Positions 17,446 through 27,000 of a stretch of 52,568 nucleotides of DNA are shown here, one piece after another. Within the stretch, counting starts at the first letter, position 1. Every line of letters begins with the position of its first letter. The notes below the pieces were generated by a model. It saw nothing but the letters and a program-made list of their open reading frames with translations. It was not told the DNA's origin and ran no database searches. The DNA comes from Bacteroidetes bacterium QS_8_68_28. GTDB taxonomy: Bacteria; Bacteroidota; Rhodothermia; Rhodothermales; Salinibacteraceae. Where the stretch lies: positions 13,250 through 65,817 of the forward strand of contig PXTS01000034.1 in the NCBI GenBank assembly GCA_003022485.1. The letters run 5' to 3'. Both the position numbers and the translations under genes were made by a program.

Positions 17446-18693
17446 CTACTGCTCGTCGCCGCTGTCTGGGAAGTTTGCGCACTGCTCAACCTGCTGCGCC
17501 TTCTCGCGCTGGTTGGTCTGCACGTACGCCGTGAAGAGCGGGCGGCAGATCTGCTCTTCGTTCAGGTTCGTGTCCGAAGCGTCCTGCTGGAGCTGCTGCC
17601 GCGCCGCCGTCAACGGGTCGATGGACTGCCGGAACAGCTCGGTGCGCCGCTCGGCCAGCTGGCTGATCTGCTGGTCGAGTTCTTGTATTTCCTGATCGGA
17701 AAGCTGTTCGCTCTGGGAGCTGCGCCGCTCGTCGAGCGTGCGGATGCTGTCGTTGACCGCAACGGCCTTGTTGCGGTAGGCCACGCCCAGGTTGAAATGC
17801 GCGTTAATATTGTCGGGATTGAGCTCTACCGCTCGCCGAAGCTGCTCGATGGCCGCGTCGAAGCGGTCGGCGTTGAGCAGCATTGAGCCGTAGTTGGCGC
17901 GGTAGGTCGCATTTTGCGGATTGGTCTGAATGGCCTCCTCGTAGGCGGTCATGGCCTGCTCGGTATTGCCGGCTCGCACGTAGGCGTTCAGCAGTTGCGA
18001 GCGGAGGTCGGCGTTTTCGGGGTACTGGTCGGTAGCGTCCTCCAGCAGGGAGATCGCGTCTTCGGTACGCTGCTGCTGGGCGTAGAGCTGCGCGAGCGTG
18101 TTGTACGTGGGCACCTCGACGTCGCCGATCTCAATGATGCGCTCGTAGGGGGCGATGGCCGCCTCGTAGTCGCCGGCGTTGATGTAGGAGTTGGCCGCCA
18201 GGCGAATGGCACGCACGGAGTCGGGCCGAATCTGCGAGGCGGCCTCGAAGTAGGAAGCAGCCTCACGGAACGTCTCGGGGTCGTCCAGCGAGTCGGCGCG
18301 GTTGTACGCCTGGGCCCCCCGGCCGAACTCCTGCTGGTAGGCCTGAATCAGGCGCAACTCGATGGCCTCCTGCATCCCCGGGTCGATCTCGATGGCCCGG
18401 TCGTAGGAACTGCGCATTTCACTAATCAACTCGGCGCGGCGCTCGGGGGCGTCCGCGTTCTGCGCCTGCTGGTAGAAAATGTTAGCCTTCAGGCGGTGCG
18501 CCTGGGCGTTCGTCGAGTCGGCTGCAATGGCCTTGTTGACGCTCTGGAGCGCCTGATCGTAGTTCTGGTTTTCGAGGGCGCTCTCCGCGTCGCTGATGTT
18601 GGGATTGCTGGATCCGCACCCGGTGGCGGCGACCAGAAGCAACCCGCTCATCAGCAAGGCGAAGAACGGACGGCGGCGAAGCGGCGTGGACAT
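17446..18693 (-). CDS. TPR-repeat lipoprotein
   Basis: 415 residues. A lipoprotein signal (FFALLMSGLLLVAATGC) is followed by about eight tetratricopeptide repeats from about residue 30 to 330, for example DQALQSVNKAIAADSTNAQA, ETFREAASYFEAASQIRPDS and DAAIEQLRRAVELNPDNINA. A coiled segment (about 335-370, SDQEIQELDQQISQLAERR) and a short tail follow. TPR arrays bind partner proteins; here probably as a scaffold at the inner face of the outer membrane or in the periplasm. No partner is suggested by the neighbours. The ATG at 18693 gives the complete lipoprotein signal; the longer upstream frame is not convincing. Confidence 0.88.
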   Translation of the reverse strand: MSTPLRRRPFFALLMSGLLLVAATGCGSSNPNISDAESALENQNYDQALQSVNKAIAADSTNAQAHRLKANIFYQQAQNADAPERRAELISEMRSSYDRAIEIDPGMQEAIELRLIQAYQQEFGRGAQAYNRADSLDDPETFREAASYFEAASQIRPDSVRAIRLAANSYINAGDYEAAIAPYERIIEIGDVEVPTYNTLAQLYAQQQRTEDAISLLEDATDQYPENADLRSQLLNAYVRAGNTEQAMTAYEEAIQTNPQNATYRANYGSMLLNADRFDAAIEQLRRAVELNPDNINAHFNLGVAYRNKAVAVNDSIRTLDERRSSQSEQLSDQEIQELDQQISQLAERRTELFRQSIDPLTAARQQLQQDASDTNLNEEQICRPLFTAYVQTNQREKAQQVEQCANFPDSGDEQ

Positions 18694-18976
18694 GGCAGAA
18701 AGATCGCGGTTGAGGAAGAAAAGCGACACGAAAAAAGCAAGCCGAGCGGGAACCCCCCAGCGCACTTTTTCAGACGCGAAAGAATGAGTGTGAACCTGAA
18801 AGGTGCGCACGGACAAAAAAGACGTAAGATCCGATGTTGCGCCGAAGGCGTGAAATGCAGGAAACGACTTCAGCCGCTCCTCCGCGTGCCGGTCCCGAAC
18901 TGGGCCGTCGGAGAAACTGCCTCGCGCGGCGCGCTTTGCAGAAAGCCGCTCCCTTTTTTCCCTGCTTCCGCCCGTC

Positions 18977-20047
18977 ATGCCTCCCCCCGAGCGCGCCGCC
19001 GCGCCGGGCGCCCCCGACGACGCCACCAACGGCGAGGTCCCCGAACGCCTCCCCGACAGCCTCCGCGCCCTCCTGGGCAGCCTCGTCGATTACGCCGGCT
19101 ACTTCCCCCCTGCCGATCTCTCGCTGCGCGAAGCCGTTCAGGACTACGCGCGCTACCGGCAAAAGGAGCACGCCTGGATGCTCTCGCGCTTCGTGATACC
19201 CATCGGTCTGCTCGCCGAGCTGGACGAATTCGCGCACCTCTTCGCTGAGGACGCCAATAGCGCGCGCGGCGAGGCCCCGCCCTACCGATTCAGCGTGCTG
19301 GGCACCGGCGGCGACACCGAAGAGGCTTTTCTCGATGCCTTTGCCGAAGACCTCGACGCGCTGGCCGCCTTCACTGCCCGCCGCCAGGGCCGCGCCGCCG
19401 CCGACATGATGGAGGTGCCGCTGCCAGCCGGGCTGCTGGAGGCGGGCAAAGGCGACCTCGAAACCTTCTTCGGCGTGGTGCACCGCCGCCTCGTGGCCGC
19501 CGGCACCGCGCGCCTCGACCTGTTTTACGAAATCCCTCTCGACGACGACGGCGTCGAGGCCGTCGCGCCGGCGGCCCGCGCCCTCGCCGCGCACAACGCC
19601 GGGCAGGAACGGCCGTTGCGCGCGGAGGCGAGCCTCAAGTTCCGCTGCGGCGGTGACACGGCGGCGGACGTCCCCGCCCCCGCCCACCTCGCACAGGCCA
19701 TCGCCGCCTGCCGCGACGCCGACACGCGCTTCAAGGCCACCGCCGGGCTGCACCACCCCGTGCGCCACCGCGACGACGACCTCGGCGTGCACCGCCACGG
19801 CTTTCTCAACGTCTTCGGGGCCGCCGTGCTGGCGGAGGCGCAGGGCCTGGGCCCCAAGGCCCTCCGCGAGGTCCTGCTCGAAGAAAATGCCGACCACTTC
19901 CGCTTCCGCCCGGACGCGCTGGCCTGGAAGGATCGCACCGCGCCCACGGTCGCCATCGAGCGCGCTCGCGAGCATCTGGCCGCCTCCTTCGGCAGTTGCA
20001 GCTTCGAGGACCCCGTGGCCGACCTGCGCGACCTGGGACTGCTTTGA
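18977..20047 (+). CDS. Unrecognised protein paired with fumarylacetoacetase
   Basis: 356 residues with no signal peptide or membrane segment, so probably cytoplasmic. I do not recognise a named family. Sequence that looks conserved includes LVDYAGYFPPADLSL near the start, FYEIPLDDD in the middle, SLKFRCGGDTAADVPAP, FKATAGLHHPVRH and HGFLNVFGAAVLAEA. The repeating alternation of strand-like and helix-like stretches, with charged loops at strand ends, would fit a TIM-barrel-like fold, but that is inference. It lies 148 bp upstream of fahA on the same strand, which suggests a role in aromatic amino-acid breakdown or in handling fumarylacetoacetate. Confidence 0.8.
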   Translation: MPPPERAAAPGAPDDATNGEVPERLPDSLRALLGSLVDYAGYFPPADLSLREAVQDYARYRQKEHAWMLSRFVIPIGLLAELDEFAHLFAEDANSARGEAPPYRFSVLGTGGDTEEAFLDAFAEDLDALAAFTARRQGRAAADMMEVPLPAGLLEAGKGDLETFFGVVHRRLVAAGTARLDLFYEIPLDDDGVEAVAPAARALAAHNAGQERPLRAEASLKFRCGGDTAADVPAPAHLAQAIAACRDADTRFKATAGLHHPVRHRDDDLGVHRHGFLNVFGAAVLAEAQGLGPKALREVLLEENADHFRFRPDALAWKDRTAPTVAIERAREHLAASFGSCSFEDPVADLRDLGLL

Positions 20048-20195
20048 CTTGGGAAGGGAGAGGGTTTGAAAGAATGTGAGGAAGGGGGGTCTCCACGCGC
20101 CCCTCTCTGGTCCAAACCTTCCCCCTCGGCGAGCGAAGTGAGCCACTGCCTCTTCTCCCCCGCTCCCCTATGAACCTCCACACCCACAACCCTAC

Positions 20196-21473
20196 ATGCC
20201 CACCGACCCGTCGCTTACCTCCTTCGTCGACGTTCCCGCCGGCTCGCACTTTCCCATACAGAACCTGCCCTACGGGGTCTTTCGCCCGCAGGAAGGCGTG
20301 ATGCCGCGCCCGGGCGTAGCCATTGGCCCGGAGGTGCTGGACCTCTCGGCGCTTCAGAGCCGCGCGCTCTTCGACCACCCGCAGATCGCCGAGCGGCATC
20401 CGTTCTCGGGACCCACGCTGAACACCTTCATGGCGATGGGGCCGGACGTGTGGCAGCACGTCCGTGAGCGCCTCACCGAGTTGCTCCAAGAAGGTAGCGA
20501 CCTCCACGAAGACGCGAACCTGCGGGAACGCGCGTTCTTCAACCGCGAGGACGTGGAGATGCTCCTGCCCGCCGAGATCGGCGACTACACCGACTTCTAC
20601 TGCTCCGAGGAGCACGCCACGAACGTCGGCACCATCTTTCGCGGCCCCGAGAACGCCCTCAACCCCAACTGGAAGCACCTGCCGGTGGGCTACCACGGGC
20701 GCGCCTCCAGCGTCGTCCCCAGCGGCACGCCCGTGCGCCGCCCCTGCGGCCAGACGCGCCCCGATGACGACGAACCGCCCGTCTTCGGCCCCACCAAGCT
20801 GCTGGACTTTGAGCTGGAGATGGGCTTCTTCGTAGGGCCGGGCAATCGCCTCGGCGAAAACATCCCCATCGACCGCGCCGCCGACCACATCTTCGGCATG
20901 GCGCTGGTGAACGACTGGAGCGCGCGCGACATCCAGGGCTGGGAGTACGTGCCGCTGGGCCCGTTCCTGGGCAAGAGCTTCGCCACGACCGTCTCGCCCT
21001 GGATCGTCTCGATGGCCGCGCTGGAGCCCTTCCGCCAGGCCGGCCCCGAGCAGGACCCCGAGCCGCTGGACTACCTGCACACCGACCGCGACGGGGCCTA
21101 CGACATTCACCTCGAAGCGTCGCTCACGCCCGCAGGCGGCACGGCGAAGACCATCTGCACGACGAACTTCGGCTACCTGTACTGGACGTTCCAGCAGCAG
21201 CTCGCGCACCACACCGTAGGCGGGTGCAACGTGCGGCCCGGCGACCTGATGGCCAGCGGCACGATCAGCGGCCCCGACCCCGGCAGCTACGGCAGCCTGC
21301 TGGAGCTGACGTGGCGCGGGGAAAACCCGATTCCCTTCGAGGCCGGCAGCGAGCGCACCTTCCTCGAAGACGGCGACTGCCTGACGCTGACCGGCTGGGC
21401 CGAGCACGACGACGGCTACCGCGTGGGCTTCGGCGAATGCACCGGTGAGGTACTGCCCGCGCAAGGGGGGTGA
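20196..21473 (+). CDS. fahA: Fumarylacetoacetase
   Basis: 425 residues, the length of the full two-domain enzyme. It hydrolyses fumarylacetoacetate to fumarate and acetoacetate, the last step of tyrosine (homogentisate) breakdown. Family hallmarks: NLPYGVF at the N-terminus, [16 protein letters not shown], the catalytic-site stretch [18 protein letters not shown], metal ligands around [12 protein letters not shown], and [19 protein letters not shown]. No homogentisate dioxygenase is visible nearby; the only candidate partner is the unrecognised gene just upstream. The ATG at 20196 gives the usual N-terminus. Confidence 0.96.
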   Translation: MPTDPSLTSFVDVPAGSHFPIQNLPYGVFRPQEGVMPRPGVAIGPEVLDLSALQSRALFDHPQIAERHPFSGPTLNTFMAMGPDVWQHVRERLTELLQEGSDLHEDANLRERAFFNREDVEMLLPAEIGDYTDFYCSEEHATNVGTIFRGPENALNPNWKHLPVGYHGRASSVVPSGTPVRRPCGQTRPDDDEPPVFGPTKLLDFELEMGFFVGPGNRLGENIPIDRAADHIFGMALVNDWSARDIQGWEYVPLGPFLGKSFATTVSPWIVSMAALEPFRQAGPEQDPEPLDYLHTDRDGAYDIHLEASLTPAGGTAKTICTTNFGYLYWTFQQQLAHHTVGGCNVRPGDLMASGTISGPDPGSYGSLLELTWRGENPIPFEAGSERTFLEDGDCLTLTGWAEHDDGYRVGFGECTGEVLPAQGG

Positions 21474-21801
21474 AAGAGCCTTCGGCCTTCAGCCCCTCGG
21501 GGGGCCCCGAAAAGCTGAGTGCTGAGAAAAGCTGAGTGCTGACCGCTGAGATCCCTGCCAAAAATGCAGCGCCGCCCCGCTGCTGGCCGGTCACGCTGTC
21601 AGCGCGGCTGACGAGGCTGTCGCCAGGGGGCGTGCGGCGGGCTGACAACATTTGCAGACGCGCGTTGCAGACCCGTCCTTCTGGCAGAGGCGACGGCGGC
21701 GGCACGCGGATTGATCTATGGGACAGGCGCGACATGGCGGCGCGGCCACGACGCCGCGTTGCTTTCCTCTCTTCTCTTCACAAATCCACCCGCTATTCCT
21801 T
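21474..21801. other. 328-bp intergenic region with a perfect 17-bp tandem repeat
   Basis: Between fahA and hsp20. It contains GAAAAGCTGAGTGCTGA twice, perfectly, at 21509-21542, starting 36 bp past the fahA stop. No gene, T-tract terminator or clear promoter motif was recognised; the hsp20 promoter is presumably in the second half. Confidence 0.75.
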
Positions 21802-22260
21802 ATGGCTAACCTCACTCGACGCCGCTCCACCTTCGACGACATGCGACGCGAAATGGACCGTGTGCTCGAAAGCTTCGTTCCGCGCGCCACCGGCGACGCG
21901 ACCAGCACCGAGGGCGACGAGGCTGCCCGCCAGGCCGTCTGGTCCCCGCGCGTGGACGTGGCCGAGACCGAAGACGCCTACCAGGTGCACATGGACCTGC
22001 CGGGCCTCTCCTCCGGCGACATCGAAATCAACTACCACGACGGCACCCTCTCCGTCAGCGGAGAGCGGCAAATGGAGCACGCCGAGGACGGCACGAGCTT
22101 CTCGCGCATCGAACGGATGCACGGGCGCTTCTACCGCTCCTTCTCGCTCCCGCAGGCCGCCAACGCCGACGATATCGAGGCCAGCTTCGACAACGGCGTC
22201 CTCTCGATCAGCATTCCCAAGACGCCCGAGAGCCAGCCGCGCCGCATCGAGGTGGGCTGA
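21802..22260 (+). CDS. Small heat-shock protein, Hsp20 family
   Basis: 152 residues with an alpha-crystallin domain (about 40-145): SPRVDVAETEDAYQVHMDLP, ISYHDG-like strand (EINYHDGTLSVSGE), FSRIERMHGRFYRSFSLP, and the C-terminal strand GVLSISIPKTPE. The N-terminal arm has RRRSTFDDMRREMDRVL. These proteins are ATP-independent holdase chaperones that bind unfolding proteins. The ATG at 21802 is supported by the typical start MANLTRRRSTFDD. A strong terminator follows within about 70 bp, so it is probably transcribed alone. Confidence 0.95.
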   Translation: MANLTRRRSTFDDMRREMDRVLESFVPRATGDATSTEGDEAARQAVWSPRVDVAETEDAYQVHMDLPGLSSGDIEINYHDGTLSVSGERQMEHAEDGTSFSRIERMHGRFYRSFSLPQAANADDIEASFDNGVLSISIPKTPESQPRRIEVG

Positions 22261-22290
22261 GGCCGGCCTCTCGCTCTTTTTCGACGTCTG

Positions 22291-22334
22291 GCAACGCCCC
22301 GACCGGATTCGCCCCGGTCGGGCGTTGCTTTTTT
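22291..22334 (+). terminator. Strong rho-independent terminator after hsp20
   Basis: GCAACGCCCCGACCGG and CCGGTCGGGCGTTGC form a 15-bp stem with a single bulged C and a short loop, followed by TTTTTT. It starts 30 bp past the hsp20 stop. Confidence 0.93.
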
Positions 22335-22556
22335 GGGAACTACGCCGGGACCGCGGGCGATGGACGGCGGTTTTTCCTGGTGAGTGAACCGTCGTTTTTG
22401 CATTGCGGTGAAGTCAGAACGTCTCCCCAAGCGAGCGGCCCGAAGCAACAACGGACGGAAGACGATTAACCCTGTTTCAGTCCGAAGCCCCATCGCCTGT
22501 GCCCCGCTACCCGTCGTCATCCCGCCGACCTCCGTTCTGCTGGCCCCCCTCTCCAC

Positions 22557-23237
22557 ATGACCTCGCCCGACGCCGCCGGCGTTGCCACCGACTTTGCCGC
22601 GACGGGGCGCCGCCTGGAGCAACGCCTGGGCGGGCCGCTTCCCGGCTCTTCCGCTCAGGCGCGCACGGCCCCGAGCCCCCGCACCGCCGACTCGTCGCGG
22701 CTGTCCGTCGAGGGGCGTACCGACTGCCGGGAAGCCGGTGTGCTGGCGCTTCTCTTCCCCCAGGCGGAAGGCGCGGCGGAAGACGGGCGGCCCGTCCTGC
22801 TGCTCACCGAGCGCCGGGGCCACCTCGACGACCACGGCGGGCAGGTCTCTTTCCCCGGGGGGCAACGCGAGGCAGGCGAGGCGCTCGACGAGACGGCCCT
22901 GCGCGAAGCCCGGGAAGAAGTTGCCCTCGACCCGACGGGCGTGCGCCTGCTGGGGGCGCTCACGCCGCTCTACGTTCCACCCTCGCGCTTCTGCGTGCAT
23001 CCGTTCGTGGGCGTGGCGGGAGCGGCGCCGCCCCTTCACCCCGCCGATGCGGAAGTCGCCCGGCTCCTGCGCGTCCCGCTGGCGGACCTGCTGGCGCCGG
23101 GCGCGCTCACCTGCGAGCCGTGGACGCTACACGGCCGCACGGTGGACGTGCCGTTCTTCGACGTGGCGGGCGCCCCGCCCATCTGGGGCGCCACCTCGAT
23201 GATGCTGGCCGAGTTGCTGGCGGTTCTGGAAGACTGA
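22557..23237 (+). CDS. NUDIX hydrolase, CoA pyrophosphatase type
   Basis: 226 residues. The NUDIX box is complete (GGQREAGEALDETALREARE followed by EVAL), with the metal-binding REAREE glutamates. Just before it the CoA-type signature LLTERRGHLDDHGGQVSFPGG is present, as in enzymes that cut CoA and its derivatives to 4'-phosphopantetheine and 3',5'-ADP. An N-terminal extension of about 60 Ala-rich residues precedes the domain. The start at 22557 is the first ATG; an internal start is possible but there is no later Met before the domain. It is convergent with the PAS protein gene downstream. Confidence 0.92.
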   Translation: MTSPDAAGVATDFAATGRRLEQRLGGPLPGSSAQARTAPSPRTADSSRLSVEGRTDCREAGVLALLFPQAEGAAEDGRPVLLLTERRGHLDDHGGQVSFPGGQREAGEALDETALREAREEVALDPTGVRLLGALTPLYVPPSRFCVHPFVGVAGAAPPLHPADAEVARLLRVPLADLLAPGALTCEPWTLHGRTVDVPFFDVAGAPPIWGATSMMLAELLAVLED

Positions 23238-23246
23238 GCGGTCGGG

Positions 23247-23284
23247 GGTTGGTTGTTGGGGTCGCCAACGACTAATCACCAACC
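23247..23284. terminator. Inverted repeat between convergent genes
   Basis: GGTTGGT and ACCAACC form an outer stem, with GTTGG and CCAAC as an inner stem, in the 49-bp gap between the NUDIX and PAS gene ends. It lacks a T-tract, so a bidirectional terminator role is only possible. Confidence 0.35.
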
Positions 23285-23286
23285 GG

Positions 23287-23904
23287 CTACCCGGCCAGCT
23301 CGCGCCAGTAGACGAGGATGCCGCCGAGGCGGGGGTCGCGCAGGAAGTTCGAGGCCATCCCCTCCAGCCACAGCGACCCGCCGGAGGCAGTCTGGAACTC
23401 CAGGCGCCAGCAGTCGAACTTCTCCTCCGCGCGGGCCATGCGGGCGATGGCTTCTCGAACGCGCTCCCGCGACCCGTCGCACAAAAACGCCCGCAACGGC
23501 TTGCCGATGAACTCCTCGGCGTCGAAGCCCAGCAACCATTTGATCGGCGCGCTCTGATGGCGGACCACCCCTTCCCCGCTCAGTACGGCGACGACCTTCG
23601 AGGAGGTGCCGCTGAGATGCGGAATCAGCCGCCAGATCGGCTCCGACATTGAAGGAGCGGGCGTCTCGTCGTCGCCGCCCTCGCGCTCGTCGCCCCGCTC
23701 GGCGGACGGCCGGGGGGCCTCCTGGGAACCGCGCCGGGCCAGTTCGCGCTTCATCGCGCGCAACCCCCGACGCAGCCGCTCGACAGGGGCCGTCTTTCGG
23801 TCTCCCAGATGCCGCAGCGCGACGCGAAAGCGCCGCACGCTGCGCCGAAGCACACTCGTACGAAGACGGCTCATCTGTTCGGCATTCCACGAGTCGGTCA
23901 TCAT
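23287..23904 (-). CDS. PAS domain protein
   Basis: About 205 residues. The basic N-terminal part (RTSVLRRSVRRFRVALRHLG) looks helical. After an acidic linker comes one PAS domain (about 115-205): VVAVLSGEGVVRHQSAPIKWLLGF, EEFIGKPLRAFLCDGSRERV and LEFQTASGGSLWLEGMASNF. No output domain is present. I use the ATG at 23904 (MMTDSWNAEQM); a GTG at 24003 would place the start 4 bp from the upstream kinase stop. The gene follows the CheB-CheR-kinase gene and is probably in its operon, so it may be an accessory sensor or adaptor for that kinase. Confidence 0.75.
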   Translation of the reverse strand: MMTDSWNAEQMSRLRTSVLRRSVRRFRVALRHLGDRKTAPVERLRRGLRAMKRELARRGSQEAPRPSAERGDEREGGDDETPAPSMSEPIWRLIPHLSGTSSKVVAVLSGEGVVRHQSAPIKWLLGFDAEEFIGKPLRAFLCDGSRERVREAIARMARAEEKFDCWRLEFQTASGGSLWLEGMASNFLRDPRLGGILVYWRELAG

Positions 23905-24007
23905 GAGGGAGCGGGCCTTGCCAGAAGAGAGCGGGGCGCGGCGGGACGTTCTTATCATACCCATCGCGCCGCCCTTCGGCAATAGGAGGATCCGCTGATT
24001 CACGCCT

Positions 24008-27000
24008 CTACTCCGCGCCCGTCCTCGTCGGGACGGCGACCGTCACGCACGTGCCCTCACCCGGCGCGCTGTCCACCTCGAGGCGCCCGTCCAGCAGGCG
24101 CAGGCGCTCGCGCATCTCGGCGAGGCCGTAGCCGCTGGGGCCGTCGTCATCCAGGCGCTCGGGGGCGAAGCCGTCGCCCGCATCGCTGACCTGCACGATC
24201 ACGTCCGCTCCTTCGGTGCGGGCGTGGAGGCGGGCGCGGTCGACGTGCGCGTGCTTGACGACGTTGAACAACAACTCGCGCCCCGTGCGTAAGAGCAGCG
24301 CGCGCAGGTCGTGGTCGGGCACGGCGGGAGCCTCGCCTACGTCCGTCTCCACGGTGAGGGCGTAGCGCTCCTGCATGTGCTCGGCCAGCCAGCGCAGGAT
24401 GTCGCTCAGCTCCTCTTCGCGCAAGACCGACGGGCTGAGCTCGGCAGAAAGCGTGCGCGTCGTCTCGACGGATTCTTCCAGAATGGCTTCGAGTTGGTCA
24501 AGCATCTCGGCTTTTTCCTGCCGCACCGCGCCGGTCAGCGGCTCCCCCTCGGCGGGCAGGCCCCGGCGCAACTGGCGTACGGTCATCTCCGCGCCGTAGA
24601 TCTGCTGCTGGACCTCGTCGTGGAGGACCTGCCCGATGCGGCGGCGCTCGCGCTCCTCGGCCTGGACGAGCTGCGAGACGAGGCGGCGCACCTCGCGGGT
24701 GCGCTCGGCCACGCGCTCCTCGAGCTTTTCGTTGAGCCTGTTGAGCTCCTGTTCGCGCTCGCGGCGCTCGGTGTTGTCGCGCATCACCTTCGCAAAGCCG
24801 CGCAGGTCGCCGGTCGGATCGTAGAGCGCCGTCATCACGCCGCTGGCCCAGAAGCGCGAGCCGTCGGCGCGCACGTGCCAGCGCTCGTCGGCGGTCTGGC
24901 CCTCACGACGGGCCGCCTCCATCTCTTGCCGGGGAGCATCCTCGCCCCGGTCTTCCTCAGTGAAGATGAGCGCAGCCGGCCGCCCGACGATTTCGTCCTC
25001 GGCGTGGCCGAAGATCGCCTCGGCCCCCGCGCTCCAGGTGGAAATGCGGCCCTCCAGGTCGATCATGAAGATGGCGTATTCCTCCACGCCCTCCAGCAGG
25101 AGGCGGTAGCGCTCCTCGCTGCGGCGCAGCTCTGCCTCGGCCTCGCGGCGCTCGGTGATGTCCACAAAGCTCAAGACCACCCCGTCGATCTTGTCCTCGC
25201 GCGCGGTGCGGTAAGGGCGAATCTGCGCCAGAAAGTAGCGTCCCTCGTCGTTTTGCACCTCCTCCTCGATAGGCGCGAGCCGGTCCAGGACGCGCCGGGC
25301 GTCGTCGGTGAGCCCGTCGTAGTCGAAGCGCCGGGTGACGTGATCCAGCGGGCGGTTCCGGTCGCTCTCGATGATGTTGAACAGGTCCTTCGCGCGCGGC
25401 GTGAAGCGTTGCACGCGCAGGTCGCGGTCCAGAAAGACGGTGGCGATTTGCGTGGAGCGCAGCAGGTTTTGCAGATCACTGTTGAGTCGGCTGAGCTCTT
25501 CGTTTTTGTTCGTCAGCTCTTGGTTGACGGTCGTCAGCTCTTCGTTCATCGAGCGGAGCTCTTCTTTGGAAGTCTCCAGCTCCTCGGTGGTGGAGCGCAG
25601 TTCCTCGTTCATCGACTGCAGCTCCTCGTTGGAGGCGCGCAGTTCCTCCATCGAGGTTTCGTACTCCTGGACGGTGCCTTGCAACTCGCGGCGCGTCTGC
25701 CTGAGCTCCGTTTCGAGCTGCTCGATGATGTCGCCTGGGTGCCCTTCCGCCGGGACTTCCTCGGCAGGCGAAGGCGTCTCTTCGACGGGGGCCGTCGGTG
25801 CGGCGGAGCGGCCGTCCGTCTGCTCACCGGGCGGGGGGTCCTCATCGTCGGCGGGCTCGAAGCGCACCAGCGTGAAGGTGCTCTCCTCGACCGGGCGCGC
25901 GACGAGGCGCACGCGACGACGGCGCTCGTTCTGCTCCACTGGCACCGCGCGGCTGCGGACTTCGCGCTTCCCGCCCCGGACCTGGAAGAGCGCCGACCGC
26001 AGCGCCGCACGCAGCGCCGGGCGCACCATCTCGAGCACGTTGTGGGTGGGCGTGCCGTGCGCCACGCGCAGGTACGCGCCGGCCCCCTCGAAGACGTGCA
26101 CGACGTCGTTCTGGTCGTTGACCACCACGCCCGGCGGGGCATACTCCTCCAGCAGCTGCTCGCGCACCTCCTCGAAGCGGGACGGCTCGCGCCTCGGCGC
26201 CGCGCCGGTCGCCTGCTCTTCCGTCAGCTCCGCCCCGCGCTGCAGGAACGGCATGTCGCGGAACTGCGGCGGCTGCGCCACGTCCTCGCGCCGCCGGTAG
26301 ATGCGGTGGTCTTTGTTGAGGGGGCGAAAGAGGTCGCTCATGTCCTCGGCGCTCTCGGCGGAGCCGAGGAACAGGTAGCCGCCGGCCCGCAGGGCGTAGT
26401 GAAACACCTCGAAGATGCCTCGTTGCGCCTCGCGCTTGAGGTAGATCAAGAGGTTGCGGCACACCACCAGGTCCAGCCGCGAAAACGGCGGATCGCTCAT
26501 CAGATCGTGCTTGGCGAAGATGACCGACTCGCGGATGCGCCGCCGCACGCGATAGCCGCCGGACTCGTTCTCGAAGAAGCGTTCCAGGCGCTCGTCGGAG
26601 AGGTCCGCCGCGATATTGTCGGAGTAGTAGCCCGCGCGGGCGGTGTGGACGGCCTCCTCGCCGAGGTCGGTGGCGAAGACCTGGATCTCCGGCACCGGCT
26701 CGTTGCTGCTCTGCAGCGCGACGGCGTGCTCGTGAAGCAGGATGGCCAGCGAGTAGGCTTCCTCGCCGGTGGCGCAGCCGGCGGCCCACACGCGCACGGT
26801 GTCTCCGGCATCCTTTTCCGCGAAAAGCTCGGGGACGACCTCTTCGCGGAGCGTCTCGAAGGCCTCCTCGTCGCGGAAGAAGTTCGTGACGGTGATGAGC
26901 AGGTCCTTGAAGAGTTCCTTCGCCTCGCCCTCGTGCTCGCGCAGGTAGGCCAGGTAGTCGGGCAAGCCCTCGATCTGGTGCACCTGCATCCGCCGCCCGA

